The notes under the pieces were generated by a model. That model did no database searches. It saw nothing but the letters and a program-made list of their open reading frames with translations, and was not told the DNA's origin. This document shows, piece after piece, positions 25,566-34,431 of a stretch of DNA of 64,000 bases. A program made the translations under genes and the position numbers. The stretch's first letter is position 1, and each line of letters begins with the position of its first letter. Origin of the DNA: Rhizobium oryziradicis (GTDB lineage Bacteria; Pseudomonadota; Alphaproteobacteria; Rhizobiales; Rhizobiaceae); NCBI RefSeq assembly GCF_001939045.1, contig NZ_MKIM01000021.1, positions 176,844-240,843 on the forward strand, read 5' to 3'.

Positions 25566-26762
25566 ATGACGCCTGACGACATTGCCCGCGCCATGACGGG
25601 AACCATCACATCTGTGAGCGCCCATCGCGACGAAGCCATTTTGCCATCACCGATGGTGCAAAACCATGCCAGTTTTCTTCATTGGCTCAAGGATGGATCC
25701 CTGGTCTGCGCCTGGTTTGGCGGCACTCTGGAGGGCAAATCGGATATTTCGATTTTTGCAGCCGTTCTCACACCCGGTGCAGATGTTTGGGGGCCGCCGC
25801 AGCGTTTGAGCTTTGACAATGCGCATTCCGAGCAAAACCCGGTGCTGTTTAACGCCCCCGATGGCAGGCTCTGGCTGTTTCATACCTCGCAGCCGTCTGG
25901 CAATCAGGATGAATGCCGGATTCGCATGGCGGAAATTCATCGCTCAAGCGACGATCCAACAGCTCTGACGACAGACAGCGGCCATTACCTCGATCTGCCG
26001 CGCGGCTGCTTTATCCGCGCCCCTTTGGTGTTGCGTGAGGATGGTGCGTGGATGCTGCCCATCTTCCGGTGCGTGCAATTGCCCGGCCAAAAATGGAACG
26101 GCAGTCACGATCATGCAGCAATCGGCATTTCAAGCGATGGGGGGCGCACTTGGCAATTGGAGGAGGTTGCCCACTCGACGGGCTGCGTTCACATGAGCCC
26201 GGTGATGTTGGATGATAATCAACAGATTGCCCTTTTTCGCCGCAGGCAAGCCGATTTTGTGTATAGAACGCACAGCATGAACGGCGGGCGACAGTGGTCA
26301 GAGCCGCAAGCCACCGATGTTCCCAACAACAATTCCTCCATCGCCGCCACTCGCTTGAGCGATGGGCGCGTTGCCATGATCTGCAATCCCGTCAATGCGG
26401 CGCAATCCTCGGATCGCCGTGCCTCGCTCTATGACGAATTGGGAATAGAGGATGGCAGGCCTGACGCCGACCCGACTGGTGGCTGCGTGCCCATCTGGGG
26501 CGTGCCGCGTGCACCTGTCAGCCTTTGCCTCTCCGAAGATGGCGGATTGACATTTCCGCACCGGATTGTCGTGGAAGATGGCCCCGGCACCTGCCTGTCC
26601 AACGATTCCACCGATGGCCGCAATCAGGAAATGTCCTATCCGTGGCTGTTGGAAGGCCCCGATGGCAGCCTGCATATCAGCTACACGTATCATCGCCGCG
26701 CAATCAAATATGTCCGTTTGGCTCCAGGCTGGGCCGAGACGACAAGCAGGAGAAACGGATGA
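25566..26762 (+). CDS. Sialidase-like six-bladed beta-propeller protein with Asp boxes
   Basis: A 398-residue protein with BNR/Asp-box repeats SSDGGRTW (about 190), SMNGGRQW (about 238) and SEDGGLTF (about 318). The N-terminal part ([20 protein letters not shown], then EGKSDISIF) is typical of the BNR_2 sialidase-like family. No signal peptide is visible, so it is probably cytoplasmic and not a classical secreted neuraminidase. It begins an operon with pdxA2 and an alcohol dehydrogenase, the pdxA2 start overlapping its stop. It may be a lyase or hydrolase acting on an imported uronate- or sialate-like compound. Confidence 0.8.
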   Translation: MTPDDIARAMTGTITSVSAHRDEAILPSPMVQNHASFLHWLKDGSLVCAWFGGTLEGKSDISIFAAVLTPGADVWGPPQRLSFDNAHSEQNPVLFNAPDGRLWLFHTSQPSGNQDECRIRMAEIHRSSDDPTALTTDSGHYLDLPRGCFIRAPLVLREDGAWMLPIFRCVQLPGQKWNGSHDHAAIGISSDGGRTWQLEEVAHSTGCVHMSPVMLDDNQQIALFRRRQADFVYRTHSMNGGRQWSEPQATDVPNNNSSIAATRLSDGRVAMICNPVNAAQSSDRRASLYDELGIEDGRPDADPTGGCVPIWGVPRAPVSLCLSEDGGLTFPHRIVVEDGPGTCLSNDSTDGRNQEMSYPWLLEGPDGSLHISYTYHRRAIKYVRLAPGWAETTSRRNG

Positions 26763-27715
26763 GCACCACAATTGGCATCACCATTGGCGATATTTGCGGC
26801 GTTGGACCTGAAATCACGGTTCGAGCGCTCAATGAGATGTCGGAGACCGATCGCGCCAACACCAAAATCTACGGCAATCTGCCAACGCTTGAGGCGGCGC
26901 GGGATGCTTTGGGCATCAGCCTTGATCTTACCCCTTTTGTGGTGGATTTGCCCGTCGAGGGCGCTCCCCTGCCTTGGGGGCATTTGTCTCCCGTGGCGGG
27001 GGATGCGGCCTTTCGCTTCATCGAGCGCGCCGTGCGCGATGCGGAGGCGGGCAAAATCGGCTGCATTGTCACGGCTCCCATCAATAAAGAAGCACTCAAT
27101 CTCGCAGGCCATCATTATGACGGCCATACCGGCATGTTGCGTACCCTCACCGGCTCGGCGGCTGCCTATATGTTGCTGGCCTCGGAGCGGCTGAAAGTCA
27201 TCCACGTCTCCACCCATGTGTCCCTGCAAGAGGCCATTCGGCGCGCCACCACGGAGCGGGTTTTGGCAACAATTCGTGCTGGCAATGCCCATCTCAAACG
27301 CATCGGCTATGACGCACCGCGCATTGCTGTTGCGGGCATTAATCCCCATTGCGGCGAAAACGGCCTGTTTGGCACAGAAGATGACGATCAGATTGGCCCC
27401 GCCGTTGTCGCTGCCCGCAGCGAGGGCATTGATGTGCACGGCCCGATTTCGGCGGATACCGTCTTTCACCGCGCCTATACCGGAAGTTTTGATCTGGTCG
27501 TTGCCCAATATCACGATCAGGGCCACATCCCGATCAAGCTGGTGGCCTTTGATACGGCGGTCAATGTGTCTGTGGATCTGCCGATTGATCGCACCTCTGT
27601 GGACCACGGCACCGCCTTTGACATTGCAGGCAAGGGCATCGCCAACCACGGCAATATGAATTCGGCCATTGCCTACGCGCGCAAGCTCGTCAGCGGCCGC
27701 CCCGGTAAAGGATAG
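26759..27715 (+). CDS. pdxA2: PdxA2-like 4-phospho-acid-sugar dehydrogenase
   Basis: A 318-residue enzyme of the PdxA family: [14 protein letters not shown] at the start, the metal-binding His in [30 protein letters not shown] and the C-terminal [11 protein letters not shown]. Classical PdxA acts in vitamin B6 synthesis. Members next to DUF1537 kinases instead oxidise and decarboxylate 4-phosphorylated four-carbon acid sugars (D-threonate, D-erythronate) to dihydroxyacetone phosphate. A DUF1537 kinase at 29581 supports that role here. The ATG overlaps the sialidase-like stop (ATGA) with AGGAG upstream. Confidence 0.87.
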   Translation: MSTTIGITIGDICGVGPEITVRALNEMSETDRANTKIYGNLPTLEAARDALGISLDLTPFVVDLPVEGAPLPWGHLSPVAGDAAFRFIERAVRDAEAGKIGCIVTAPINKEALNLAGHHYDGHTGMLRTLTGSAAAYMLLASERLKVIHVSTHVSLQEAIRRATTERVLATIRAGNAHLKRIGYDAPRIAVAGINPHCGENGLFGTEDDDQIGPAVVAARSEGIDVHGPISADTVFHRAYTGSFDLVVAQYHDQGHIPIKLVAFDTAVNVSVDLPIDRTSVDHGTAFDIAGKGIANHGNMNSAIAYARKLVSGRPGKG

Positions 27716-27719
27716 GCCC

Positions 27720-28838
27720 ATGGCTATTTTGGCGATAACACTTCACCAGCCGAAACGGCTTATCGTTGGTGCCAAGACCATTGGCGAAGTTGGTCCCTGG
27801 GCTGGCGCGGTTGGCTCGACGCTGATCATTGCAACCCCCATGACGGCCGGCTTTGCTGATCGCCTTCAGCTCAAGGGCAAAGTGTCGATCTTTGATGCCA
27901 TTCCCGGAGAGCCCGATATTGCCACGCTGGATGCGGCCCTTTTGCAAGCCCGCAAGGTCAAACCCGATCTGGTGATTGGCCTTGGCGGCGGCTCCGTCAT
28001 GGATGTGGCCAAGCTGGTTGCCGCCCTTTGGGATACAGACCAGACACTTGCCGATGTTGCTGGACCCAACAAGGTTGCCGGACGCAACACACGGCTTGCC
28101 CAGGTGGCCACCACAGCAGGGACTGGCTCAGAAGCCGGTATCCGCTCTTTGATTTCTGATCCGGAAAAAGGTAGCAAAATTGCCGTTGAAAGCCCGCATC
28201 TGATTGCAGACCTTGCCGTATTAGACCCTGAATTGACCTATTCTGTGCCTGCGGCGGTGACGGCGGCAACCGGCATTGATGCCATGGCCCATTGTGTGGA
28301 AGCCTTCACCAATCGCCGCGCCCATCAGATGATTGACGGCTTTGCCCGCATGGGCTTCCATCTGGTTGGAAAATTTCTGGCCCGCGCCGTGCGCAATGGC
28401 GACGACACCGAAGCACGCGAAGGTCTGATGCTGGCGTCTTACTATGGTGGGATTTGTCTGGGGCCGGTGAACACGGCGGCAGGTCATGCCATTGCCTATC
28501 CGCTGGGCAGCCGGTTGCATCTGCCGCACGGACTGGCCAATGCCATTATCTTTCCGCATGTTCTGGCCTTCAACCAGCCGGTTACGCCGCAAAAAACGGC
28601 AGAGGTTGCGGATGCTCTCGGGCTCGGCCAGAATCTCGATCAGGCTCAACTCCGCCAGGCCGCCTTTGGCTTTTGCGAAAATTTGGGCGTCGAGATGTCT
28701 CTTGCAGCCCATGGTGCCAAAGAAGAGGACTTGCCAGACTTTGCCGCCGATGCGCACGCCATTCGTCGGCTGATGGATAACAATCCCGTCGATATGAGCA
28801 TTGAGGATGTGCTGTCGATTTATAAAAGCGCTTTTTAG
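27720..28838 (+). CDS. Iron-containing (type III) alcohol dehydrogenase
   Basis: A 372-residue dehydrogenase. It has the NAD-binding GGGSVMDVAK (about 96), TTAGTGSEAG (about 137), and the metal-ligand segment with Asp and three His (DAMAHCVEAF, AGHAIAYPLGSRLHLPHGLANA). Such enzymes interconvert alcohols and aldehydes, e.g. lactaldehyde or succinate semialdehyde reduction, or maleylacetate reduction. The ATG at 27720 follows the pdxA2 stop by 4 bases. In this cluster it probably acts on a hydroxy-acid or aldehyde intermediate; substrate not determinable. Confidence 0.88.
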   Translation: MAILAITLHQPKRLIVGAKTIGEVGPWAGAVGSTLIIATPMTAGFADRLQLKGKVSIFDAIPGEPDIATLDAALLQARKVKPDLVIGLGGGSVMDVAKLVAALWDTDQTLADVAGPNKVAGRNTRLAQVATTAGTGSEAGIRSLISDPEKGSKIAVESPHLIADLAVLDPELTYSVPAAVTAATGIDAMAHCVEAFTNRRAHQMIDGFARMGFHLVGKFLARAVRNGDDTEAREGLMLASYYGGICLGPVNTAAGHAIAYPLGSRLHLPHGLANAIIFPHVLAFNQPVTPQKTAEVADALGLGQNLDQAQLRQAAFGFCENLGVEMSLAAHGAKEEDLPDFAADAHAIRRLMDNNPVDMSIEDVLSIYKSAF

Positions 28839-28847
28839 AGTCTGTCG

Positions 28848-28875
28848 TGATGCTTAGGCGCACGCCGGAGCATCA
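28848..28875. terminator. Bidirectional hairpin between convergent genes
   Basis: TGATGCT (28848-28854) pairs with AGCATCA (28869-28875); inner GGC/GCC pairs lengthen the stem. It lies between the convergent alcohol dehydrogenase and GntR genes and overlaps the GntR stop codon. No T-run on either side. Confidence 0.5.
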
Positions 28876-29580
28876 TTCGCGCGCCGAGGATAAAAACAAC
28901 CGCTCGCGAGAGCCCGCCAGATGCGCATGCATCAACTGACGGGCAGCTTTGCCGTCCCGCGCAGAAATGGCTTTGGCAATGGCTTCATGCTCGTCAAAAA
29001 CCCGAATAAGCCCGGAGGCTTCTTTCTTGATTGAGGCACCGTGAAACTTCATGCCAACAGCAATATGCTCTTTCAACGCCTCCATGGCAGTTGAGAAATA
29101 ATTGTTTTGAGCCGCCCGTGAAATGGCCAGATGAAACTGGTAATCGGCATCTTCGCGGTGCGATTGGCGGTTTGTGGCATCGCGCATCAATTCGAGTGCC
29201 TGAAAAATCCCGGTCATCGCCGCCTCGTCATGGCGCACAGCCGCAGCCTCGGCGGCCGCTGGCTCCAAGGTTAGGCGAAATTCGTAACAATTCAGCAGAT
29301 CAGCGATATTTTCCAGCTGGCCGAACCCCAGCGGCTCACGCAGGCCAAGAGCGCGCACAAAACTTCCGGCCCCTCTGCGCGAATAGACCAGCCCCTGATC
29401 GCGCAACCGCTTGAGCGCCTCGCGAATAACCGGGCGCGACACCTCAAACTCCGAGGCCAGATCATGCTCGGTCGGCAAGCGCTCATCCGGCTTATACGCT
29501 CCCGATTTGATGGCGCGGTGCATTCGCTCAAACACAATATCGGGAAGGCCTTTTCGCGGCGTTCCATTCACCATTGCCAT
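28873..29580 (-). CDS. GntR-family regulator, FadR (FCD) subfamily
   Basis: A 235-residue repressor. The winged-helix domain contains GAYKPDERLPTEHDLASEFE and VSRPVIREALKRLRDQGLV (about 31-70). The C-terminal FCD ligand domain shows the pattern of Asp and His residues that bind metal (FRLTLEPAAAEAAAVRHDE, then DYQFHLAISRAAQNN). It is translated directly after the kinase stop (TAAATG). It probably represses the surrounding acid-sugar genes until a sugar acid binds. Confidence 0.9.
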   Translation of the reverse strand: MAMVNGTPRKGLPDIVFERMHRAIKSGAYKPDERLPTEHDLASEFEVSRPVIREALKRLRDQGLVYSRRGAGSFVRALGLREPLGFGQLENIADLLNCYEFRLTLEPAAAEAAAVRHDEAAMTGIFQALELMRDATNRQSHREDADYQFHLAISRAAQNNYFSTAMEALKEHIAVGMKFHGASIKKEASGLIRVFDEHEAIAKAISARDGKAARQLMHAHLAGSRERLFLSSARE

Positions 29581-30612
29581 TTATCGCCCCATCTCATCGC
29601 CGGTTGCTGCTGCAATTTTCACCAGCGTATCAGGTTGGCCAAAGCCGCCGGATTTGGCAATAATGCACTGCCCATCCACATAGGCCAACCCCAAACCCGG
29701 CAGGCATTCGCCAAGCAACCGAAATCTCGAAATGCCCATGCGCGAAAGCACGGCTTCCGCCGTTGAGCCACCCGATAGCAGCAATGTTGATGCAGCATGC
29801 GTCATGGCCGGAACAACCGACGCGGCAAGACAGGCCGCAGCCTCCTGCCCGGAGCACACGCCCTGCCCCTGCACGGCGCGCACAAGGGTAAGCGATTGCG
29901 CATTTGGCTCAGCATCCGTCAATTGTCCGTTGGGTGCCAGACGATCATCAACCTCGCACAGCCGTTTCAGGGCATCAATTTGCGCCACCGTGATCGGATC
30001 ACGCGAGCCAATCACAAACAGCGCCCTGCCCTTGGGAATGGATGCCAGCTTTGGCGCAGCATCGCCCGTCATTCGCCTTGCAAGTGCGTCTGCAAGCCCG
30101 CGTGCGCCCACAAGCAAATCAACCCCAGCAGTAAATGCCCGCTCCAGGGCATCCCGCATCTCGGCCTCAGTGGCAATGTCCGGAATGGTGCAATCCTTGG
30201 CCCGCGCGCTCAACTTCTCGGCAATCGCAATGGGTGTGTCGACACCAAAGCCGGTGACAGTGCCGGATGCAACAATGCGCCCAAATTCGGGGATCGCCGG
30301 TGCCACCAATGCGTGATGAAAGGGTATTGCGGCAAGCTCAATGGCGATATGGCCTTTCAATCGGGAGTCGATTTTTTTTAACACTTGTGTGCCCGCTGGC
30401 AGCTGCGACAAAGCGCTGCGCGTGGCATCAGCAGCCGCCTCTGGCTTGCCATCGCGAGACCCGAGATTAATGGAGACGACGGCGGGTTGCAGTGCAAGCG
30501 CCAGACCAATGCCGTCTGCATCCAGTGCGACTTCGGTATGCAGGCCTCGTGCCGCAAAAGGAGCAGCAGAGTCCAGCGCACCCGTCAGATCGTCGGCAAA
30601 GATTGCGAGCAT
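29581..30612 (-). CDS. Four-carbon acid-sugar kinase family protein (DUF1537/OtnK-like), compact
   Basis: A 343-residue protein starting MLAIFADDLTGALDSAAPFA, the hallmark N-terminus of the DUF1537 kinases. Further marks are KKIDSRLKGHIAIEL (about 81), the substrate-domain PAIPEFGRIV and the nucleotide-domain glycine-rich LLLSGGSTAEAVLSRMG (about 285). Characterised members phosphorylate D-threonate, D-erythronate or 3-oxo-tetronates at O4. The protein is shorter than the usual 400-430 residues. ATG at 30612 is preferred over a GTG at 30624. A pdxA2 gene nearby completes the kinase-dehydrogenase pair. Confidence 0.85.
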   Translation of the reverse strand: MLAIFADDLTGALDSAAPFAARGLHTEVALDADGIGLALALQPAVVSINLGSRDGKPEAAADATRSALSQLPAGTQVLKKIDSRLKGHIAIELAAIPFHHALVAPAIPEFGRIVASGTVTGFGVDTPIAIAEKLSARAKDCTIPDIATEAEMRDALERAFTAGVDLLVGARGLADALARRMTGDAAPKLASIPKGRALFVIGSRDPITVAQIDALKRLCEVDDRLAPNGQLTDAEPNAQSLTLVRAVQGQGVCSGQEAAACLAASVVPAMTHAASTLLLSGGSTAEAVLSRMGISRFRLLGECLPGLGLAYVDGQCIIAKSGGFGQPDTLVKIAAATGDEMGR

Positions 30613-30867
30613 ACATTCATCCACGTTGGCAAGTTGTTATCTTTATTTTTTCAAAATTTCCTTAAAAGTCAATTTATTAATCCACTTATATTTACATATT
30701 TTACAGATCCTCCTTTGGTAAGTGCGGCGCATGCATGCGTTGATGAACGGTTGCGTGAAATGGCAATTGATCAGCATGCCCAAGGGTTCCGCGCGCAACA
30801 GCGCCCATGAGCGGAAGGCGTTTTGCGTAACGGCTAAGTCAGGTTTGATCGATGTAGACATTTGTCA

Positions 30868-30916
30868 ATTCATAATGTATCGGTTCCAATTGAATTGGAA
30901 CCGATACATTATGAAT
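30868..30916. promoter_or_regulatory. 49-bp perfect palindrome over the marR start codon
   Basis: Bases 30868-30891 are the exact reverse complement of 30893-30916, with a single G at 30892. The left arm begins ATTCATAATGTATCGG and runs to CCAATT. The right arm ends with the marR start codon (ATG 30911-30913). MarR dimers bind symmetrical DNA, so this is a very likely autorepression operator. In RNA it would hide the start codon in a stem. The rest of 30613-30867 holds no gene and is AT-rich near the kinase start. Confidence 0.75.
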
Positions 30917-31387
30917 AACACTGATCATTCGACCTCTGAGGCGCAAGCCATCATGGATTCCCTTCGCCGTATTGTCCAGGCACTCCGAAGGGCCGCGACG
31001 CAGTACGAAGGCTTCACCAGCGCGCAGATATTTGTTTTGAGAACGCTTGAGACAAGCGAAGGCGCATCAATCAATGATCTCGCCGCTTTGACCCACACAC
31101 ACCAAAGCACGGCCTCGGAAATGGTCGCACGGCTCGAGGCCAATGGCTTGATTGAGCGACGAACTGCGAAGGACGACCGGCGCAGGGTTGAGCTCTATCT
31201 GTCTGCATCGGGGCGCAATGTTGTGCGCGATCAAGGACGCACACCGCAGGAAGAGATCGTGGACGCCATCGCCACGCTTACCAGCGAAAACCGCACGGCT
31301 CTGGCGCAAGGACTGAAAGCGCTGACCGAGGCTGCCGGTCTGAGCGAGACGGTGCCACAGCTTTTCTTTGAAGGGAGCGACCAATGA
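30911..31387 (+). CDS. MarR-family transcriptional regulator
   Basis: A 158-residue winged-helix regulator. The DNA-binding part is FTSAQIFVLRTLETSEGASI, then LAALTHTHQSTASEMVARLE, with wing motif ERRTAKDDRRRVELYLSASG (about 40-105). ATG at 30911 is chosen because the domain starts soon after and it sits in the palindrome; an upstream open frame lacks family sequence. Its stop overlaps the ClC gene start (ATGA), so it probably regulates the ClC gene with itself. The signal is unknown. Confidence 0.9.
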   Translation: MNNTDHSTSEAQAIMDSLRRIVQALRRAATQYEGFTSAQIFVLRTLETSEGASINDLAALTHTHQSTASEMVARLEANGLIERRTAKDDRRRVELYLSASGRNVVRDQGRTPQEEIVDAIATLTSENRTALAQGLKALTEAAGLSETVPQLFFEGSDQ

Positions 31388-32799
31388 GTTTCCATGATGT
31401 TGACAAAGCCTCGACGACCGCAGGCCTGCCGCTGTCCGCGGGCCTTGCACCGTTGATCGAAAATGCGGCCGTGGAGAAACATCCACGCGCCCTAGACGCA
31501 CGTAGCTTGCTGATTTGCGCGCTATGCATGACAGTTGCGGTTGTGGTGACTGTTGTTGCCCGCCTTCTCGTCTATCTGATTGGGTTTGCAACCAATCTCG
31601 CTTTTTATGGTCGCATTTCAGGCGATCTGGTGTCACCGGCCAACAATCATCTTGGGGCCTGGGTTGTGCTTGTGCCGATTGTGGGCTCGGTCATCGTCGG
31701 TTTCATGGCAAAATATGGGGCCAAGGCCATTCGCGGACATGGCATTCCAGAAGCCATGGAACAAATCCTCACCAATGAAAGCCGCATTCCTGTTCGCATG
31801 ACATTTCTAAAACCCTTGTCAGCGGCAATTTCCATCGGCACGGGCGGACCGTTCGGCGCGGAAGGCCCCATCATCGCCACAGGGGGCGCGCTTGGCTCGG
31901 TGTTTGGTCAGTTTATTCATGTCTCGGCACACGAGCGAAAAGTGCTGCTGGCCGCAGGTGCCGCTGCAGGCATGACAGCCATTTTTGCCACCCCCTTTGC
32001 CGCCGTGCTGCTGGCCATCGAATTGCTGGTTTTTGAATTTCGTCCCCGCTCCTTCGTGCCGCTTATTCTGTCCGTTCTGGTCGCGATGGCAATGCGCCCG
32101 TTGCTTTTTGGCGTGGCTCCCGTTTTCAATGTGCCTATTTTGCCACCGGCCACGCAGGATATGCTCGTAACCTATGCGCTGGAGGGGCTTGCGCTCGGGG
32201 CCTTCTCCATTCTCATCACAAAATCCGTCTATCACATCGAGGATCTGTTTGAGAAACTCCCCCTTCACTGGATGTGGTGGCCAGCCATTGGCGGGCTCGT
32301 GGTGGGCATCATCGGGTTTGTGGCTCCCAATACCATGGGCGTGGGTTATGACAATATTGATCGCATCCTCAGCGGCCAGTTCGTCGGCGCGGCCCTCGGT
32401 GTTTTCTGCCTTTTGAAATTTGTGTCGTGGTCTGTCGCACTTGGCAGTGGCACATCTGGCGGCACGCTTGCGCCCATCTTTACAATTGGTGGCGCGCTCG
32501 GCGTTCTTCTTGGCCAAGGGCTTGGCATGATGGGGCTGGCTGTGGATTTGCGTATGGCAGCGCTTGTTGGCATGGCCGCAAGCTTTGCCGGGGCTTCGCG
32601 TGCCCTCTTTGCGTCCATTCTGTTTGCCATGGAGATCACCGGACAGTTCAACACCCTGCTGCCGCTGATCACCGGCTGCGTCGCGGCCTTTCTGGTCTCT
32701 GCTTTCGGCATGAAAACCACGATCATGACCGAAAAATTATCGCGGCGCGGAACCCATGTTCCGGGAGAATATGTCCCAGCCTCTGCTCCTCATCCCTGA
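31384..32799 (+). CDS. ClC-family chloride channel or H+/Cl- antiporter
   Basis: A 471-residue multi-helix membrane protein. The selectivity sequences are GHGIPEAMEQ (usual GSGIP), GPFGAEGPIIATGG (usual GREGP; the gating Glu is kept) and GSGTSGGTLAPIFTIGG (usual GxFxP region). The retained Glu fits proton-coupled exchange. It lacks the C-terminal CBS pair of some family members. ATG overlaps the marR stop, and an HPP-CBS membrane protein follows, suggesting an ion or pH homeostasis module. Confidence 0.9.
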   Translation: MSFHDVDKASTTAGLPLSAGLAPLIENAAVEKHPRALDARSLLICALCMTVAVVVTVVARLLVYLIGFATNLAFYGRISGDLVSPANNHLGAWVVLVPIVGSVIVGFMAKYGAKAIRGHGIPEAMEQILTNESRIPVRMTFLKPLSAAISIGTGGPFGAEGPIIATGGALGSVFGQFIHVSAHERKVLLAAGAAAGMTAIFATPFAAVLLAIELLVFEFRPRSFVPLILSVLVAMAMRPLLFGVAPVFNVPILPPATQDMLVTYALEGLALGAFSILITKSVYHIEDLFEKLPLHWMWWPAIGGLVVGIIGFVAPNTMGVGYDNIDRILSGQFVGAALGVFCLLKFVSWSVALGSGTSGGTLAPIFTIGGALGVLLGQGLGMMGLAVDLRMAALVGMAASFAGASRALFASILFAMEITGQFNTLLPLITGCVAAFLVSAFGMKTTIMTEKLSRRGTHVPGEYVPASAPHP

Positions 32800-32937
32800 A
32801 AATCCCCCTCCCCTGCCATGACAATGGCCGGAGAGGGGACGGGCCATCATCATCGCCTTTGAAACCCGGCGATTGCCAAATATCATAACCATGAGACGTG
32901 TCTGAATTTTGCTGACATTTTGGAGAAGGAACAGCTC

Positions 32938-34134
32938 TTGCAAATTATCCGCTCATTTGGCCCCGTCGTGGCCCGCACCTCCTCTGTGGAAGCCATTCGG
33001 GCGGGCTTCGGCGCACTCGTTGGTTTGGGCCTGGTCGGGCTGCTTTTGCTATCTCCCAGCGTTGATTTAAAGCTTGGCCTTTATCTTGTTGCACCCTTTG
33101 GTGCCACTTCGGTTCTGTTGTTCGCGGTCCCCAATAGCCCTCTTGCCCAGCCTTGGTCTGCCATTGTGGGAAATACCACTGCGGCCTTGGTTGGCGTGGC
33201 GGTTTCCATGATGGTGGGCGATCCTGCTTTACGGATTGCGCTTGCGGTCGGGCTTGCCATCACCGCCATGATGACGCTTCGCGCGGTTCATCCGCCAGCC
33301 GGTGCGGTGGCCATGACGGCGGCAATGAGCCCTGCTGCCGTTCACGATCTCGGTTTCTGGTTCGCGCTGACACCCGTTGCTGTTGGAACAACCGCCCTTG
33401 TTCTGGTCGCAATCGCCTATGCCAAGTTAACCGGTCGGCACTATCCCTTCCGGCAATTCGATGCTCCAAACCAGCATGGAACACAAGATGCCGAGCCGTT
33501 GACCAGGCTGGGTCTTTCCGAACAGGAATTGACAACCATTCTCGATCGCTACCGGCAAACGTTCAATCTGGGTGTCGAAGACCTTGCGCGTCTGATTGGT
33601 GCCGCAGAAATGCAGGCCGCAACCCACCACGCCAGCCCGACAACAGCCGCCGATATCATGTCTCGAAACCTGATTACGGTGAAGACAGACACCCCGCTCA
33701 GTGAGGTGGCGGACCTGTTCAGGCGGCATAAATTTACCTCCTTGCCCGTGGTCGGAGAAAACTCGAAATTTCTGGGCGTTATCTTCCAGATCCACCTCAT
33801 CAGCCGTGCGCGTGAAGACGCACTGCGGCTCGACCGTGGTTTTTTGCCAGCCCTGAAGCGACTGGTGGACCGCAAAAGGGAAAAACCGGTTTTGGCCGCC
33901 GATATCATGAGCGTTACGATTCCTCGGGCCATCACCTCAACGCCGATGAGCGTGCTGATGCCCATGATGAGCGAAGGGGATGTGGATGCCGTTCCCGTGC
34001 TGGAATATGACAAGATCGTCGGAATCGTCACAAGAACCGACCTCATTGCGGCCATGGCGCGCCGAATTTCGCGCGGTGACGCTGAGGTCTCAGCGGGGAA
34101 TATTGATAGCCCCCAACAGGGGCAGACGCTCTGA
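32938..34134 (+). CDS. HPP-family membrane protein with C-terminal CBS domain pair
   Basis: A 398-residue protein with four hydrophobic helices (residues about 20-165) containing the family motif TLRAVHPPAGAVAM. A cytoplasmic tail follows with two CBS domains (TAADIMSRNLITVKTDTPLS; LAADIMSVTIPRAITSTPMS, ending TRTDLIAAMA). HPP proteins are putative transporters, some linked to nitrite; CBS pairs bind adenine nucleotides and gate activity. TTG at 32938 has AAGGA 7 bases upstream; TTG at 32920 is the alternative. The 120 bases after the ClC stop hold no gene. Confidence 0.85.
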   Translation: MQIIRSFGPVVARTSSVEAIRAGFGALVGLGLVGLLLLSPSVDLKLGLYLVAPFGATSVLLFAVPNSPLAQPWSAIVGNTTAALVGVAVSMMVGDPALRIALAVGLAITAMMTLRAVHPPAGAVAMTAAMSPAAVHDLGFWFALTPVAVGTTALVLVAIAYAKLTGRHYPFRQFDAPNQHGTQDAEPLTRLGLSEQELTTILDRYRQTFNLGVEDLARLIGAAEMQAATHHASPTTAADIMSRNLITVKTDTPLSEVADLFRRHKFTSLPVVGENSKFLGVIFQIHLISRAREDALRLDRGFLPALKRLVDRKREKPVLAADIMSVTIPRAITSTPMSVLMPMMSEGDVDAVPVLEYDKIVGIVTRTDLIAAMARRISRGDAEVSAGNIDSPQQGQTL

Positions 34135-34216
34135 CAACAAGGCAAGCCCCTGCACAGCACACCTTCGAGAGACAGTCACGTTTTCGAGAGGGTCAAAATA
34201 TAGGCACAAAAAATTA

Positions 34217-34245
34217 TTGACTAAAAACTAATCCAAATGTAGCGT
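34217..34245 (+). promoter_or_regulatory. Candidate promoter for the amiC-amiR-like operon
   Basis: TTGACT at 34217-34222, 17-base spacer, TAGCGT at 34240-34245. The -10 match is weak. The rest of the 297-base gap 34135-34431 contains the hairpin and terminator listed separately, and no gene. Confidence 0.35.
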
Positions 34246-34256
34246 TGCTATCAACA

Positions 34257-34318
34257 TGGCATTGGTGCCAATGGCAAAAAAGCCCCGACTTCCGTCTGCC
34301 GACGGATCGGGGCTTTTT
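34257..34318 (+). terminator. Leader terminator with an adjacent hexaloop hairpin, possible ANTAR antitermination site
   Basis: A strong intrinsic terminator, AAAAAGCCCCGA (34277-34288) / TCGGGGCTTTTT (34307-34318) with an inner TCCGTC/GACGGA stem, stands about 110 bases before the amiC-like gene. Just before it is TGGC-ATTGGT-GCCA (34257-34270), a hairpin whose six-base loop has A at position 1 and G at position 4, the loop rule for RNA bound by ANTAR proteins such as AmiR. The operon encodes an ANTAR protein. A second hexaloop hairpin, normally required, was not found. Confidence 0.6.
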
Positions 34319-34431
34319 GTTTGCAAAAATCAGCATCCATCTGCGGTTCATCTGCACACGGGTGAGAGCAAAGAGACAGGTGATTGCATGACGCGGTTTG
34401 CTGTGAACTGGAATGATCGGGAACCGGCGCG

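Noticed and set aside
25566..26762. Calling the BNR protein a true secreted sialidase
   Set aside because: No signal peptide is seen and only Asp boxes, which are structural, are recognised; the arginine triad of sialidases was not confirmed.
30722..30910. N-terminal extension of the MarR reading frame
   Set aside because: No MarR-family sequence is present before residue MNNTDHS, and the extension would have to be read through the palindrome.
31384..32799. GHGIP instead of GSGIP in the ClC protein as evidence of a new ion specificity
   Set aside because: His at this position occurs in many bacterial ClC homologues to my knowledge, and the gating Glu is kept, so it is not a strong signal.
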